From: Theocolax elegans
Taxonomy: Eukaryota > Arthropoda > Insecta > Hymenoptera > Cerocephalidae
NCBI GenBank assembly: GCA_026168455.1
Contig: JANSJX010000008.1
Location: 1,647,001 to 1,711,000 of the forward strand
Length of the DNA stretch: 64,000 bases
Direction: 5' to 3'
The notes under the pieces were generated by a model. That model did not search any database and had not been told where the DNA came from. It worked only from the letters and a program-made list of their open reading frames with translations. The stretch's first letter is position 1. Every line of letters starts with the position of its first letter. Made by a program: the position numbers and the translations under genes. Shown piece after piece: positions 12,791 through 23,350 of the stretch.

Positions 12791-13968
12791 AGTATGCGCA
12801 ATTTATATCCCCGTTAAACATAAAAATAGTCATATAAAAATTATAAATTATTACGACCACGTAATACAAAAAACCTAAATTTCTCGTTAATATCACGATC
12901 CAAAGAAAATCATAAGTACAATTCTCGGGTAATTTGACGGTGTTTATACTTATATTCCGGTATTAAGAAGTGCGAAGAGCCTAAAGCGATAAAAGTAGAA
13001 GAGAAGAAGAAGGAAAAGAAAACACACACACCGAACGCAATATACCCCTCCTCCGGAATCTGAAGCTCGCGTATACCCCATACCCTTGGGATTCACCCTC
13101 CCAATAAAAGGATTAACCGGACTAAGGTTAATCCTATCAAGAGGAGCATTTTCTCGCTTCCTGGTATTCGATCCTTCTTCCAACCGTCCGATTAGTCGGC
13201 CACTGGCGACGATAACGAGACATTATTTTCCCTCGATTCTATCCCTCTTTTTCCAACTGTGAAACTCTCCCCCTTTCTCAAACGTATACCCGATTTCTTT
13301 GCGTAACTTACTCCCGCAAGCTCGCTTTTGTTTCTTTTCGTTCGCCTCTAGATCGTTTCTCTCTGTAACCCTCGTTTTCTACGTCCTTTATATATATATA
13401 TACACACACAACACCCTCCTTCTTTGTTTCCCTTATACTTTTCACGCAATTGTTTGTTACACTTTTATTATTTATTTATGTACATTTTTTTTTCTTTTGT
13501 GCAGATTTTATTCTAAAGGATGGTAGCGTTAGCTCAAAAAATCTTTTTTTCGTTTTTCATTTTTATGATCTTAAACTTTTGTAACATATTTATGTAGTAA
13601 TACAAAAACATTGTTATTTTTTGATAAATAAATTTTATTTTTTATTTATTGAGCAAAAAACTGTTAAAGTATAAGAAAGCATGTATAAAATTGACAATTA
13701 CTTGAAAGAATAACGAGAAAAAATTTGAAATAAATTAAAAAATGTGACGCTGGGAGCATTTGACACTGACCACTAATTTTCGATCCATTTGTTTTGCATA
13801 ACATTGGTTCAAATTATTCTGCCTTGTTGAAATTTTTTTAGAAAAGTTTATACTAAAAATATAGAAAAGTCTATACGCAAAAGTTTTCGATCATTAAGAT
13901 GAGAAACAAAAAAATCTTGCCAATAAATTGAAACTTGATACAAAATTTTATCGTTCGGTAATATGTAT
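12791..13968. other. Non-coding DNA, partly pyrimidine-rich
   Basis: No gene is recognised. The stretch 13200-13480 is C/T-rich on the plus strand and gives a translated open frame of low complexity. A 14-bp stretch, ATAAATTGAAACTT, near 13923 recurs at about 14380 on the far side of the next element. It could be a remnant duplication, but about 30 bp separate it from the left end of that element. Confidence 0.45.
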
Positions 13969-14381
13969 ATCTATATAATAATATCGGTCTCTCCGAACTA
14001 AATGCTTTACTTTTAGAATAAAGCAGGCCAACACGGTCTAACACGTCGCACTCTGGCTGGTGGCTATTCCCACCACTAGAGGGAGACGACTGTCTCTCTA
14101 CACTCGTTGGAGAGATCGTCGTCTATTTTCTATATATATAGCCACAGAACATCTTGCTGGCGTCGCAGATCATCTTGCGACAGGCGCTTAAGGTAAGATC
14201 TCCAGTTCCTTATACTGAGGAGTCCAAGCTGGGCTGGAGATCGAGGACGAAACGCCTTTAATTATTTTAAAAGGCCGTGCTCTGGGAAATTCCACCAACC
14301 ATTAGTGGACAAAGAGTACGATAGGCCTGCTTTATTCTAAAAGTAAAGCATATAGTTCGGAGACCGATATTATATAGATAT
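13969..14381. mobile_element. Inverted-repeat element carrying a hammerhead-like motif
   Basis: Terminal inverted repeats of about 60 bp (13969-14030 and 14323-14381) share ATCGGTCTC, CGAACTA, GCTTTACTTTTAGAATAAAG and CAGGCC blocks. The interior is GC-richer (about 50 percent) than its surroundings. It has further partial arm symmetry (CACTCTGG/CCAGAGCAC-like blocks) and the hammerhead-like core annotated separately. There is no open frame. It is probably a non-autonomous element; its class is unknown. Confidence 0.8.
14182..14257 (+). ncRNA. Hammerhead-ribozyme-like sequence (type III layout)
   Basis: In order: AGGCG (14182-14186), CTT, AAGG (14190-14193), a 14-nt loop, CCTT (14208-14211), CTGAGGA (14215-14221), GTCC (14222-14225), a 19-nt loop, GGAC (14245-14248), GAAA (14249-14252), CGCCT (14253-14257). 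CUGANGA and GAAA are the invariant hammerhead core, and the three helices are complementary. In addition GATCTCCAG (14197-14205) in loop I is the exact complement of CTGGAGATC (14234-14242) in loop II, which would allow a loop-loop contact. Against activity: the cleavage-site triplet does not fit cleanly (C rather than U opposite the conserved A, or a C-C mismatch), and the 9-bp complement could instead form a competing hairpin. Confidence 0.5.
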
Positions 14382-16289
14382 AAATTGAAACTTACCTAGA
14401 AAATCCCAAAAATTTGAATACCTAATTATAAGATAAATCTGAAAAAAATTTATAGACACTGTTCAAAACCGATAGAATACTGTGACATATAGATTTTTGC
14501 GAAGTAGCTAATAATTAATTAATTATACGTGAAAAACTATTTTTTGTCGGTAATATGTACCTATAAACAGTAATTCACGGCTGTCCAGAAATCTTGCTGA
14601 TTAAAAAAATTATATAATATAATTATAAAATAATTATGATAATTAAAAAAACTTTTTTTTAATTCTACATATCATCTTTAAAGAAAATATACAACATCGT
14701 TAATAACAGAACGTTTTTTCCAATAAATTAGATAACTTGTTTAAAAAAAAATAAATAATTTTTCTGTTTTTTGGAGTTGATATCTCGTTAAGATTTTCTC
14801 TCTCTTTTTGAGAGAGGATGCACAAAATGGATTTCGTCGATTTTGGTTAAAAATTTATTCACGAAATTGATGTTTAAAAGCGGTAAAATTATAATTATTG
14901 GAGTTTCAAGAAAATTCAAGTAAGAGTATTCACATTACACGAGTATCGTTGAAACGTAGTTCTATGAAGAGAAAAAAAATGAGTCATCGTCCGTAGAACA
15001 CTTAGAGGCATCCACCCTATTATCGTAATATATTATAAAATGTTAAATTCTACTTTTCAAGTGTTTATGCGAGAAAGGAAGAATCACGTATGGTTTCTCT
15101 TTCCGACACTTGTAGCCTTAGACTTTTAGTATTCTCTTTCTTACATTACAGCTGCACTGAACTAAAATTCATTATTTTTATACACTAATATCCTAATTTG
15201 ACATTTCACACGTAAAGCAACCTTATTTCCAATACGAATTAACCTACTTCAGTATGAAATTTAAAAAAAAAAACGTACAATTAGACACGAATAGTAAAAA
15301 GTTTGCGTATATACATATATATATTTTCAACTAACGCGGTCCCGTGCAAGTATATCAAATAATAATTTTGAAAAAAAATGGTGATGTACGTATTACCGAA
15401 TGAATTATGATCGCATTAATATAAGTGATAACGGTACGATAATTATTCAAAAATTATTTCCACCAATACGTTAAGTTAATCGCCAACGAAATTTTCCTCT
15501 ATTATTTATACCGTCGAGCGCGACGACACTATTATTTTGGTAAATGTCAACGATAAATAAAGTGAAATGCGTTAAAAGCATCTAGCCATTATAACCAGAA
15601 TCAGAGTGAGAAAGAGAAGAGAAATTCCCTTACCCTTTTCATTATCAACGTCCCGAGCACTTTGGTGTCCGAGTAAACAGAAAAATATAACCCAATATCA
15701 ATTTTATTCTCATTTTCACTTAAGTAACTATAAGTAATCTTTATTTTCTCCTCGTCGCACGTGCGACTTTTGAATCTTCTTTTTTTTTCTGCGCCCGTTA
15801 CAGAGGTTGCATCCCTTTCTTCTTCACCTTCTTCTTTTTTTACCTTCCCTTTCTCTCTCTCTCTCTCTCCCTCACTCTCTTCGTCCCTACGGCCGTTAAA
15901 AACCTTTATTTCTGGTAGCACCGAACCGCAACAACGCGGAGGCTGTACATTCTCGTACATCCGACTCGGGGATATCTCACGAGATAAATGAGACTCGCGA
16001 TAACTGTTTCTGAGTGCCCGAAAAAAGCGCTTGGGAATCGAAGAAGAATTTGTACGACGCGTGTGAATTCTTTTTCTTTTTTTGTTACTCCTCCTGACGT
16101 TTTAACCGAGCTCTAATAGTTTATTGCGAATTAATTGAAGTTATTCGATTTAATTACCAAGTAAGAGCAACCTCTTTATTTATCCATTGTAGAATTTATA
16201 TACGTATTTAACGGGGTATACCGTATAGTCTATCCGTACCTACCATACCGACAAACGCGTTAATCGGTAAATTTGTAATTAAAAGAGTA
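14382..16289. other. AT-rich non-coding DNA
   Basis: No gene is recognised. It holds a CT-rich tract at about 15855-15885 and open frames at 15601-15991 on opposite strands that translate simple sequence. Nothing else is identified. Confidence 0.5.
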
Positions 16290-16640
16290 TATCTGAAAAA
16301 GAAACGAGAGAAGAGGCGCGTTTATTTATCGATAATCTATAACTGTACGCTGAATTTCGAACTATAATATATTATTGTATATTTTTGAGAAAAGTCTTAG
16401 CAACAAATGCGAACCTAACCTCAACGAGCGTGCACAAACAATTGACATTCGTTGATATAAGGAACGATTCTCAGAAACACAATAATATTTTAGTCTGCAA
16501 TTCAAGAGACAGTAAACGAAGTCTTTTCTTATTTTTTCACATATACTCTTTTATTTTTTTATTAATTTGCATAATGAAATGTCGAAGCCAGTTGTTACCA
16601 TGAGAGTTTGAGTTACCGACAAACAGTACTATTTTATTAA
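16290..16640. repeat. Dispersed repeat related to 1262-1500
   Basis: The first 100 bp align with 1262-1355. The block ACCTAACCTCAACGAG near 16418 and the block ACCGACAAAC near 16613 are inverted relative to the other copy. The open frame at 16385-16603 runs through the repeat and is not a gene. Confidence 0.45.
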
Positions 16641-16641
16641 A

Positions 16642-16841
16642 AGAGAATAGTGCACTCCGCCTTTGCGCGAACTATCATTACACAAAATTTCATAATGATC
16701 TGTTCACACATTTTCGCAAAAAATCATTTAAAAAACTGTAGGCGCCAGATAGGATTGTACTGAAAATGCTTAAACAGATCGATCATTATGAAATTTTGAA
16801 CGATGATACATTGCGCTAGAGGTGGAGGGCACCATTCTCAT
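16642..16841. mobile_element. Degenerate foldback element
   Basis: The left arm (16642-16725) and right arm (about 16765-16841) are imperfect reverse complements. AAAATTTCATAATGATC on the left faces GATCATTATGAAATTTT on the right, and GAGAATAGTGCACTCC faces GGAGGGCACCATTCTC. There is no coding sequence and no obvious target-site duplication. Confidence 0.65.
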
Positions 16842-19338
16842 GGTTTTACTCAAATTTTAGCATAACAATTAATTTTTAACTAAATAGTACTTCGGTGTCG
16901 GTATATCACTGACTCTCGACATCCCATTAAATTATATCGCGCATTACTTGCCGTTTGTTACCTTAACTCGAGTCTAACTGTTTTATTTTTCAATAATGAT
17001 AATACTTGTTTATCACAAGTTCCATTGTGAATTTAAAAAATTTAGAAATTATTATTTATCAATTTCAAAAGGTATATATAAAAAGAAAAAAAAAACGATT
17101 ATCTGAATTGAATTGAAGGAAAAAAAAATTTTTTTTCACGCGTGAACGCTTCCCTAATATAATTAATAATCGCCGGAAAAAAGTAAAGATACGCCCGAAC
17201 TAAATGAAAATTAGTACTTATGTCTTAAATTGACCGGCGTGTAATGTAGCTATATATATATGATAACCGAACCGCGAAACTCACAAAGCATTGTACAGTA
17301 ATAACGTACCCGTCAAAACTGGGGAAACCACTCAACGACTAACCAGCTGAACCTCACAAGTGCTGCAGTCGATGAAAAAAAAAAAAGCTAGACAGAATCT
17401 CGTATATAGTCCCGGGATAGAATTTATCCGATCGCTAATCCCGTACTATACCGCAGAATTGTCGAGAAATAATGCCATTAATACACCGGGCTCCTTCAAT
17501 ACGAATCGATGCAAATGATTATTATTTCTGTCGACGATCTCGGTATTGCCGCGGTTAATAGGTGTATATATAGTGCATATATAGGGTATTCATTAACCAA
17601 AAAGAAAGAAGAAAGGAGAATAAGAGTGAAGTTTTTGGTGGCTAGTCGGAAAAGAGTTCGGCCGCCTCATTACCGCGTACAAAATGGCGCATTTCAGCGA
17701 CCTCGAGTACCCTCTCTCCCTCTCTTTCTTTCTCTCTCTCTCGCTTTCATGCTTTCGTTTTGTACGTAGCGTCGAAAAGTTTCTTTGGGGAAATTTTAAT
17801 CCGCTTCCGAGTGGAGATTGCCGCGAAAAGCGAACCAATCGCAAATCGTCAGGAGGTGCACTGAGTATGCAGAAGAGCTTTCGGGGCTGGTGGGAGTGGG
17901 TAAGAGGCAAAAAATCGAAAGAGATTACGCAAACCCTTTGATTCTCTCCGGTTTGCCTATACTGTATGTTTTTTCCCCTTTTCTTTTTCCCCTATACTTT
18001 TCCTTTTAATAGAATAATGGTAGTATAATTCTTGCGTGATACGTGTGAAAATCCTTTTGCCCGCCTTTTTTAAGAGACGATATATATATTTTTAGGAAAA
18101 ATTGGAAGCATTCCGTTAATATCAAACTGGTTTTTAAACGATAGTATAGTTTCGAGTATATAGGAACGTTGTACAATTTTTATACGTCTAGGGGAAACTT
18201 CATAATCCATATAGATATTTGGAAACTATACGCAGGGATATATGTAGACTGTATCAAAATGTTTTCTGTTAATAAAATTGTATATTATATACCTTTTGTA
18301 ACGTAATATGTGAACTATTTTACACATTTCGGAGTTTCGACGAAAGTTATATACGTGAAAAATGTAACAAATATATATTTATCGCAAAAACAACAAACAA
18401 AATTCTCTTTTGCTGTAGCATATACATATATATGTGTATGTGTAAATCCAATACTAGACTTTTAAATATCAATATTTACAAAACAAAAAATATTTTTCTA
18501 AATCTGTAACTCCGATGGTAAACTATATGCACGTGTACACGTGATTTCAACGTATATATATAACATCAAAATATTTTATTCCGTAATATAAAAAAAGAGT
18601 ATTTTTTTTATTAATTCTAGGTATATTGTACAACTTCAGTAGTGAAATCTCGATTGCGTCCGACGCGACACGCGATTATATACCGATATATCCAGGAGAC
18701 AGGAGGATTATAAATAATTAGCTCGTTACATATTTGTGAATCCGGTTAGGGTAATTTAATCAAAACGATACGGCCCGAAAGAAAAAAAAACAACGGAGTG
18801 AAATGAGGCAGGGGACACAACAGCGTCGAATAGAACAAGAGGCAAGAGCGAGTTGGTGAAAAGCGCCCCGACACCAGATTTATTTGAGCTCGGCTAAAAC
18901 TGTTTGTGCTCTCTTTTATTTATTTTTCTTTTTTTTTTGGTTCACGTGCGTGAACGGTCGCTCCATGGCGAAACGCGATACGAGAGTTCCAAAGTAATTG
19001 GAATTAAAACTTCGATTTCGTAAACGTTGAGGCCACTCGGCTCTCTCTCTCTCTCTCTCTCTCTCTCTTTATCTATCTCTTTCCCTCCCTCTGTATGTGT
19101 AGATTTAATTGAAACCGCTAGGATATTGAATGGTAAATGTTTTAATTAGAAAATGGTACGGATAATGTTTTTCGATAATTTAACAGCTGAACTCTCTCTG
19201 TCTCTCTCTCTGTCTCTCTCCTCCCTCTCTAATTTCGTTCGAGTGAAAGAAAAAATAGATGAAAAATCACTCTATTGGAGTGAAAGGTCTGTTCTAACGA
19301 TGATCGAGTGATTTTCCACTCGAAAAGATTTAGAGAGC
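16842..19338. other. Non-coding DNA with CT microsatellites
   Basis: CT tracts lie at about 17711-17750, 19041-19069 and 19195-19222. The parts near 17500-17940 and 18770-18970 are GC-richer. Open frames on both strands at 17509-18009 overlap and translate the CT tract as SLSLS or RERER strings, so they are not genes. No function is assigned. Confidence 0.5.
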
Positions 19339-19408
19339 TTGTTGTATTAGTAAATTGTCAATAGTTGAGGGTCAATAGTAAATAAATCCAATTTATTTAT
19401 TTAAGTGC

Positions 19409-19756
19409 ATAACGTTTCATCTGCCAGGTTTGCAGACGCTCTTCAGATGCTCAATTAATTGGAGAAATAAGTATTTATATAAGTTTTACAATAATTGTCA
19501 ATTTTTTTAAAAATTAAAATTAAATTTTATCTGAGTGTTCAATATAATGTTACAGTTATAGTGAGCTTCGCAATGAGTATTTATACAAAACATGGTAGAC
19601 GTGTGTTTACAAACTTTAAATTATATTCATATCATTTTTATATGGCCGGTTCGAATGTTAAGTATCTTTTATTTTGTTAATCGTTGAATTATGATGATTA
19701 ATATGTAGCAATTCAGCACCTGAAGAGCGTCTGCAAACCTGGCAGACGAAACATTG
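19409..19756. repeat. Inner inverted pair with GAAAC-ended hairpins
   Basis: TGCCAGGTTTGCAGACGCTC near 19422 is the complement of GAGCGTCTGCAAACCTGGCA near 19722. On the right side the motif reads CCTGAAGAGC, hairpin GTCTGC/GCAGAC, then GAAACATT. The same design (GAAGAG, GTCTGA/TCAGAC, GAAACGTT) occurs in the hairpin element at 12178-12647, although the flanks differ. Confidence 0.65.
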
Positions 19757-19768
19757 TGCACTTCAGGG

Positions 19769-20095
19769 GATGTCAAACCCAGAAAATGGTCATTTTGTAC
19801 TTTTTCTATAAACAAATGAATAAAGTTTTTAAAAAACGCCGAACGTCAAGCCCTTAGGCATGTTTTAAATAACATACCCAAATTTTTCCAGATTCTTAAA
19901 ACCATAATTTGATCACGATGTTTGGGTTGAAAGATTATGCTTTTTTTGACTAATAATTACTGACCAAACATTGTTTACCCAATTATTATTTAAGAAATCT
20001 TTTTTCATTAAAAAATGAGAAGGTCAAACCCTTCCTTATGTTTTCAACTATCCTTATGAATTTTTTCAGATTTTTAATGCAATATTTTAGATTGC
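19769..20095. repeat. Dispersed repeat family C
   Basis: GATGTCAAACCCAGAAAATGG at the start, then TCATTTT and a TCAAGCCCTTAGGCATG block, parallels 25709-25800 and 12676-12780. A second related block, AGGTCAAACCCTTCCTTATG, starts near 20031. The family seems to be a repeated unit of roughly 150-250 bp within larger elements. Confidence 0.5.
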
Positions 20096-20140
20096 TGCGT
20101 ATGGAGAAGGTGATAGGAGAGGACCGAATAAAAAATTAAT

Positions 20141-20212
20141 CGGACGCCGGGACTCGAACCGAGGATCCGCGAGTTTCCAGTCACGAGACCTAACCACTAG
20201 GCCACCGTCCGC
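20141..20212 (-). tRNA. tRNA-like sequence (pseudogene or SINE head), anticodon-loop GGA
   Basis: Read on the minus strand, CGGACG pairs with CGTCCG as a 6-bp acceptor stem, and the D stem GGCC/GGTC is intact. The A box TGGCCTAGTGG and the B box GGTTCGAGTCC match the Pol III consensus exactly. A CGTGA/TCGCG anticodon stem encloses an 8-nt loop, CTGGAAAC; a standard loop has 7. The T stem has a C-C mismatch, and the first base does not pair. A T6 run follows within about 12 nt and could end Pol III transcription. A functional tRNA-Ser is unlikely because there is no long variable arm. A tRNA-derived repeat or pseudogene is more likely. It lies inside the element at 19339-20418. Confidence 0.6.
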
Positions 20213-20438
20213 GATTTCTTGTTGTAGTTGCATTCGTCATGATATTTCGCGTTTCGGTCATCCTACACCGTTCTCACACACGCGCCGATCCGCGCGTCGA
20301 TGTTACGTACGTAACAAGATATAATTTTCGGGTTGAAATTAGGGTCCGACATCCCAGTAAATAAATTAGATTTACTTATTATTGATTTTCAACTATCGGT
20401 AATTTACTAATTCAACAATAGAGGGTGAAAACACAAAA

Positions 20439-20439
<1 letters not shown>

Positions 20440-20471
<32 letters not shown>
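20440..20471. repeat. (CA)n microsatellite
   Basis: About 16 uninterrupted CA units, just outside the right end of the composite element. Confidence 0.95.
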
Positions 20472-20472
<1 letters not shown>

Positions 20473-21235
20473 TTAAGTATTAATTATGATTTATCTTTAC
20501 GTCACTCTTCCATGTATCCTGCGTAAAAAAATTTGTTTCTATCTAAACATTATAAAAAGCTTGGAAAAATATTAGCATATACGTGCGTATAAAGTTTAGA
20601 TATATTGAAAATATATATAGGTAAGATTATAAATTGTATTTACATTTAAATTTAAATTAATAAAAAAATTTTTAATTAAACTGAGATTAATGTCTATACT
20701 TTCGAATAGATATAAGAAATCACTATCGATTTCGTATAATTTAAACATGAATAACCCTTAAAGCACGAAGAGCTGAATATTTACAGACCATGTATAATTA
20801 CCGCAATGTAATCAAACGAAAATTATAATCCGCAAATGTATACAAGGAAACTACAAGTATACATCGAATACAAAAGAATATTTTATGTACCTATTCGATA
20901 TACCTACATTGTCAATAATCACACGTTACATTATAATTTAATTGAAAGATACATATATATATCTTGAAATAGCGCAGGTGCACACCACTGCTAAATACAC
21001 AGACGATTATTATACCATCAACATATCCAAGAAATATATATATATGTATATATGCGCTCGCTATGTAAACCTGAAGAGAAAATCGAGGGATGAAAAACAC
21101 AACGCGCGTGCATACACTTCTTTTTCTTTTTTTTTCTTTTTTTTCGTTAAAATTCAGAACACGCGCGCCCTACACCCGACCAACTCGGTATTCGAGCCTC
21201 GCATTTACATATGCGGCTGCTCTCACCAGCTTCGT
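20472..21235. other. AT-rich non-coding DNA
   Basis: No gene is recognised. Short open frames on both strands at 20912-21200 translate AT-rich sequence and then run into the CT microsatellite. Confidence 0.5.
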
Positions 21236-21314
<79 letters not shown>

Positions 21315-21338
21315 ATCTCTCTCTCTCTCTCTCTCTTT
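21236..21338. repeat. (CT)n microsatellite with ATCT interruptions
   Basis: About 100 bp of CT repeat interrupted by CTAT units. All open frames across it translate as serine-leucine or arginine-glutamate strings and are artefacts. Confidence 0.95.
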
Positions 21339-21908
21339 GTATATATATATTTTGTGCAAGAGACGATCGGCGATCCTGCACAATTTTTTTTTCTCCGCGT
21401 TTTTTTTAATCGCACTGAGGTCCGATAACCGGACACGATCGGGAATTGATCGGCAGGTGGATATACAGTTATGTATGAACATCAAATTTCTCAAATTTCA
21501 CGTAATGAACGTGTTCAAAGTTTGAATCCTATATTGTAGCGATGTACACCGAGAATAAAATGCGTTTGTTATAAATGCGGTACGTTATAACTATAAAGAC
21601 GTACGAATTTGAATGCAGTTAAATAAACATTATTTAATGTAAATAATAATTAATGTACGAATAGAAAGTAGGAACGTACAAACTTAACCTCTAAAGGTTA
21701 CATTATCTTCCCGCGCAGAAAAAAATTCATGTGAAAATCATGGCAAAATTTTTCCTTGCAATATCTTGGCAAAATCGTGGCTAATGAGCAGAGTCCATGA
21801 TGTTGCAAGGATTTTGCCATAAATATTATTCAAAATACAATAAAAAAAATAATTAAAATTTGTTGCAAACGTATGGCATTTAATTAACTATAATTAAAAA
21901 AAAAAAAG

Positions 21909-21980
21909 TAATCCTTCGGAGATTCGAACTTGAATCTTTTATACCGAAGTCTTTCGCTCTATACCAACTGAGCTATTTTA
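21909..21980 (-). tRNA. tRNA-like unit in the left foldback arm
   Basis: On the minus strand this has TAGCTCAGTTGGTATAGAGC (A-box region with a 4-bp GCTC/GAGC D stem) and AGTTCGAATCTCC (B-box region), followed by a T run (A run at 21897-21907 on the plus strand). The anticodon arm does not fold properly and the acceptor stem is poor, so this is a tRNA-derived repeat rather than a working tRNA. It is nearly identical to 23281-23350. Confidence 0.55.
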
Positions 21981-22076
21981 TTGTTTATATCAATATGTTA
22001 AATTCAGGTTATAAAATGAATTGAAGTGTGCTGCTATTGTTTTTTATATTTAACCTGAATTTAACATATTGATATA

Positions 22077-23271
22077 CCCGAGTAGAAATGATTTCCAGGC
22101 AAAAAGTAGGCCCTGTTCAGGTACCTGACGAATATTAAAAGGCCCTGAACAGGTGCCTGTAAAGGACCTTTAAAAAATGTAATGGGGTGGAGATCAGGGC
22201 CTGTTTTATGTAATACTATTTTGTGGGTATGTTCAGGTGATATTAAGGCACTGAATTAGTAGTAAAAACTAAATCTGAATGTATTTGTTATTTTACATTT
22301 GTTTTTAATTGTTAACCTTTAGAGGACGGGGATTTTCTGGTTCAAAAAAGCTTCTTTTTTCAATAAAATTAATGTCTAAAAACATCGAATCACTTTTAAC
22401 CTTTACAGGACGGGGATTTGGGTTTACTGTTTTCTCTCACTTTTCTATAGAAATCGAGTTTATGTGTTGTCTTACATCTCAAAACTAACACATGTAAAGG
22501 GTCGATCATGGGCATGGCCCGTATAGGTTAATAGGTTAAAAAAACGTTATCTTACATGTGTAACAGCTTTGTAATCTTAAAAACCACAAAATATACTAAT
22601 ATAAAGTTATAAATATAAGGTTAATTAGGCGTGCGTACATGCGTGTGTGTGTGTGTGTGTGTGTGTGCGTGTGTGTGCGTATAGGTTTTGTAAATAGAAT
22701 AAAATGCATTTTAAGACATTAATATTTATTAAACATAAATATTATAGATAATATAATTAAAATATATGGTTTAACATAATTTCCAAATAATTACAACAAT
22801 CTTAATATAATATAATATTAATAACTTTGCACTTTTTTTATACAATACAAAATTAAATCTTTTCACATATTTAAAGCAATATAATACTGCATAAACTTTT
22901 ATATTATTAAAGTGTTTTTTTAAACTTTCACTATTTATATATTGTATTTTCCTTTTCAATCGGTACTTTCGAACTCTTAGTAAACTAAGCTTCTGAGTAT
23001 AATCAATTTTTTTACTCATTTTATATTTATAAAAAACTCTTGATAAAATTCTAACCTGAAAATTTATATACAATACTATATAATTTGTAGATACTATTAC
23101 TAACCTCACATTCGAACTACCAAAAATGACTTTTACTATAACGTCACATCCGAACTAACAAAATTAGGCCCTGACTTAAATTCCATTACATTCGTATCCC
23201 GGCCCTTAACAGGCGGCCTTTTCAGGCCCTGTTTTCTAATTCAGGCGGCCTGGCTAGCATTTCTACTCGGG
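22077..23271. mobile_element. Nested TA-flanked element, tip CCCGAGTAGAAATG
   Basis: TA at 22075-22076 and 23272-23273 flanks a 1195-bp element. Its ends share CCCGAGTAGAAATG and, after a 4-bp gap, CCAGGC. Subterminal AGGCCCTG-type repeats occur several times near both ends (22110-22160 and 23166-23250). The interior holds a (GT)n tract at 22641-22670 and a 24-bp direct repeat, 85 bp apart (22312 and 22397), containing AGGACGGGGATTT. One minus-strand open frame (22771-23109) is lysine-rich and AT-rich with no recognisable transposase motif. The element is therefore probably non-autonomous. The same tip occurs at 46338-46882. Confidence 0.8.
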
Positions 23272-23280
23272 TAAACAATA

Positions 23281-23350
23281 AAATAGCTCAGTTGGTATAG
23301 AGCGAAAGACTTCGGTATAAAAGATTCAAGTTCGAATCTCCGAAGGATTA
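23281..23350 (+). tRNA. tRNA-like unit in the right foldback arm
   Basis: This is the inverted twin of 21909-21980. It has the A-box region TAGCTCAGTTGGTATAGAGC, the B-box region GTTCGAATC, and a T run of about 14 at 23352-23365 that would serve as a Pol III terminator. A related, more diverged unit is at 63893-63960. Confidence 0.55.

Larger units (their letters stand above)
19339..20418. mobile_element. Composite inverted-repeat element, about 1.08 kb
   Basis: The outer arms match in inverse order. The left (19339-19410) carries TTAGTAAATTGTCAATAGTTG and AATCCAATTTATTTA; the right (about 20350-20418) carries their near complements, ending ATTTACTAATTCAACAA. Inside are a second inverted pair (19409-19756), family C repeat sequence and a tRNA-like unit. 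The arms are moderately diverged. The interior is non-coding. Confidence 0.65.

Noticed and set aside
22771..23109. 112-codon minus-strand frame in the nested element as a transposase
   Set aside because: No DDE/DDD motif or DNA-binding domain is discernible. The sequence is very AT-rich and short for a transposase.
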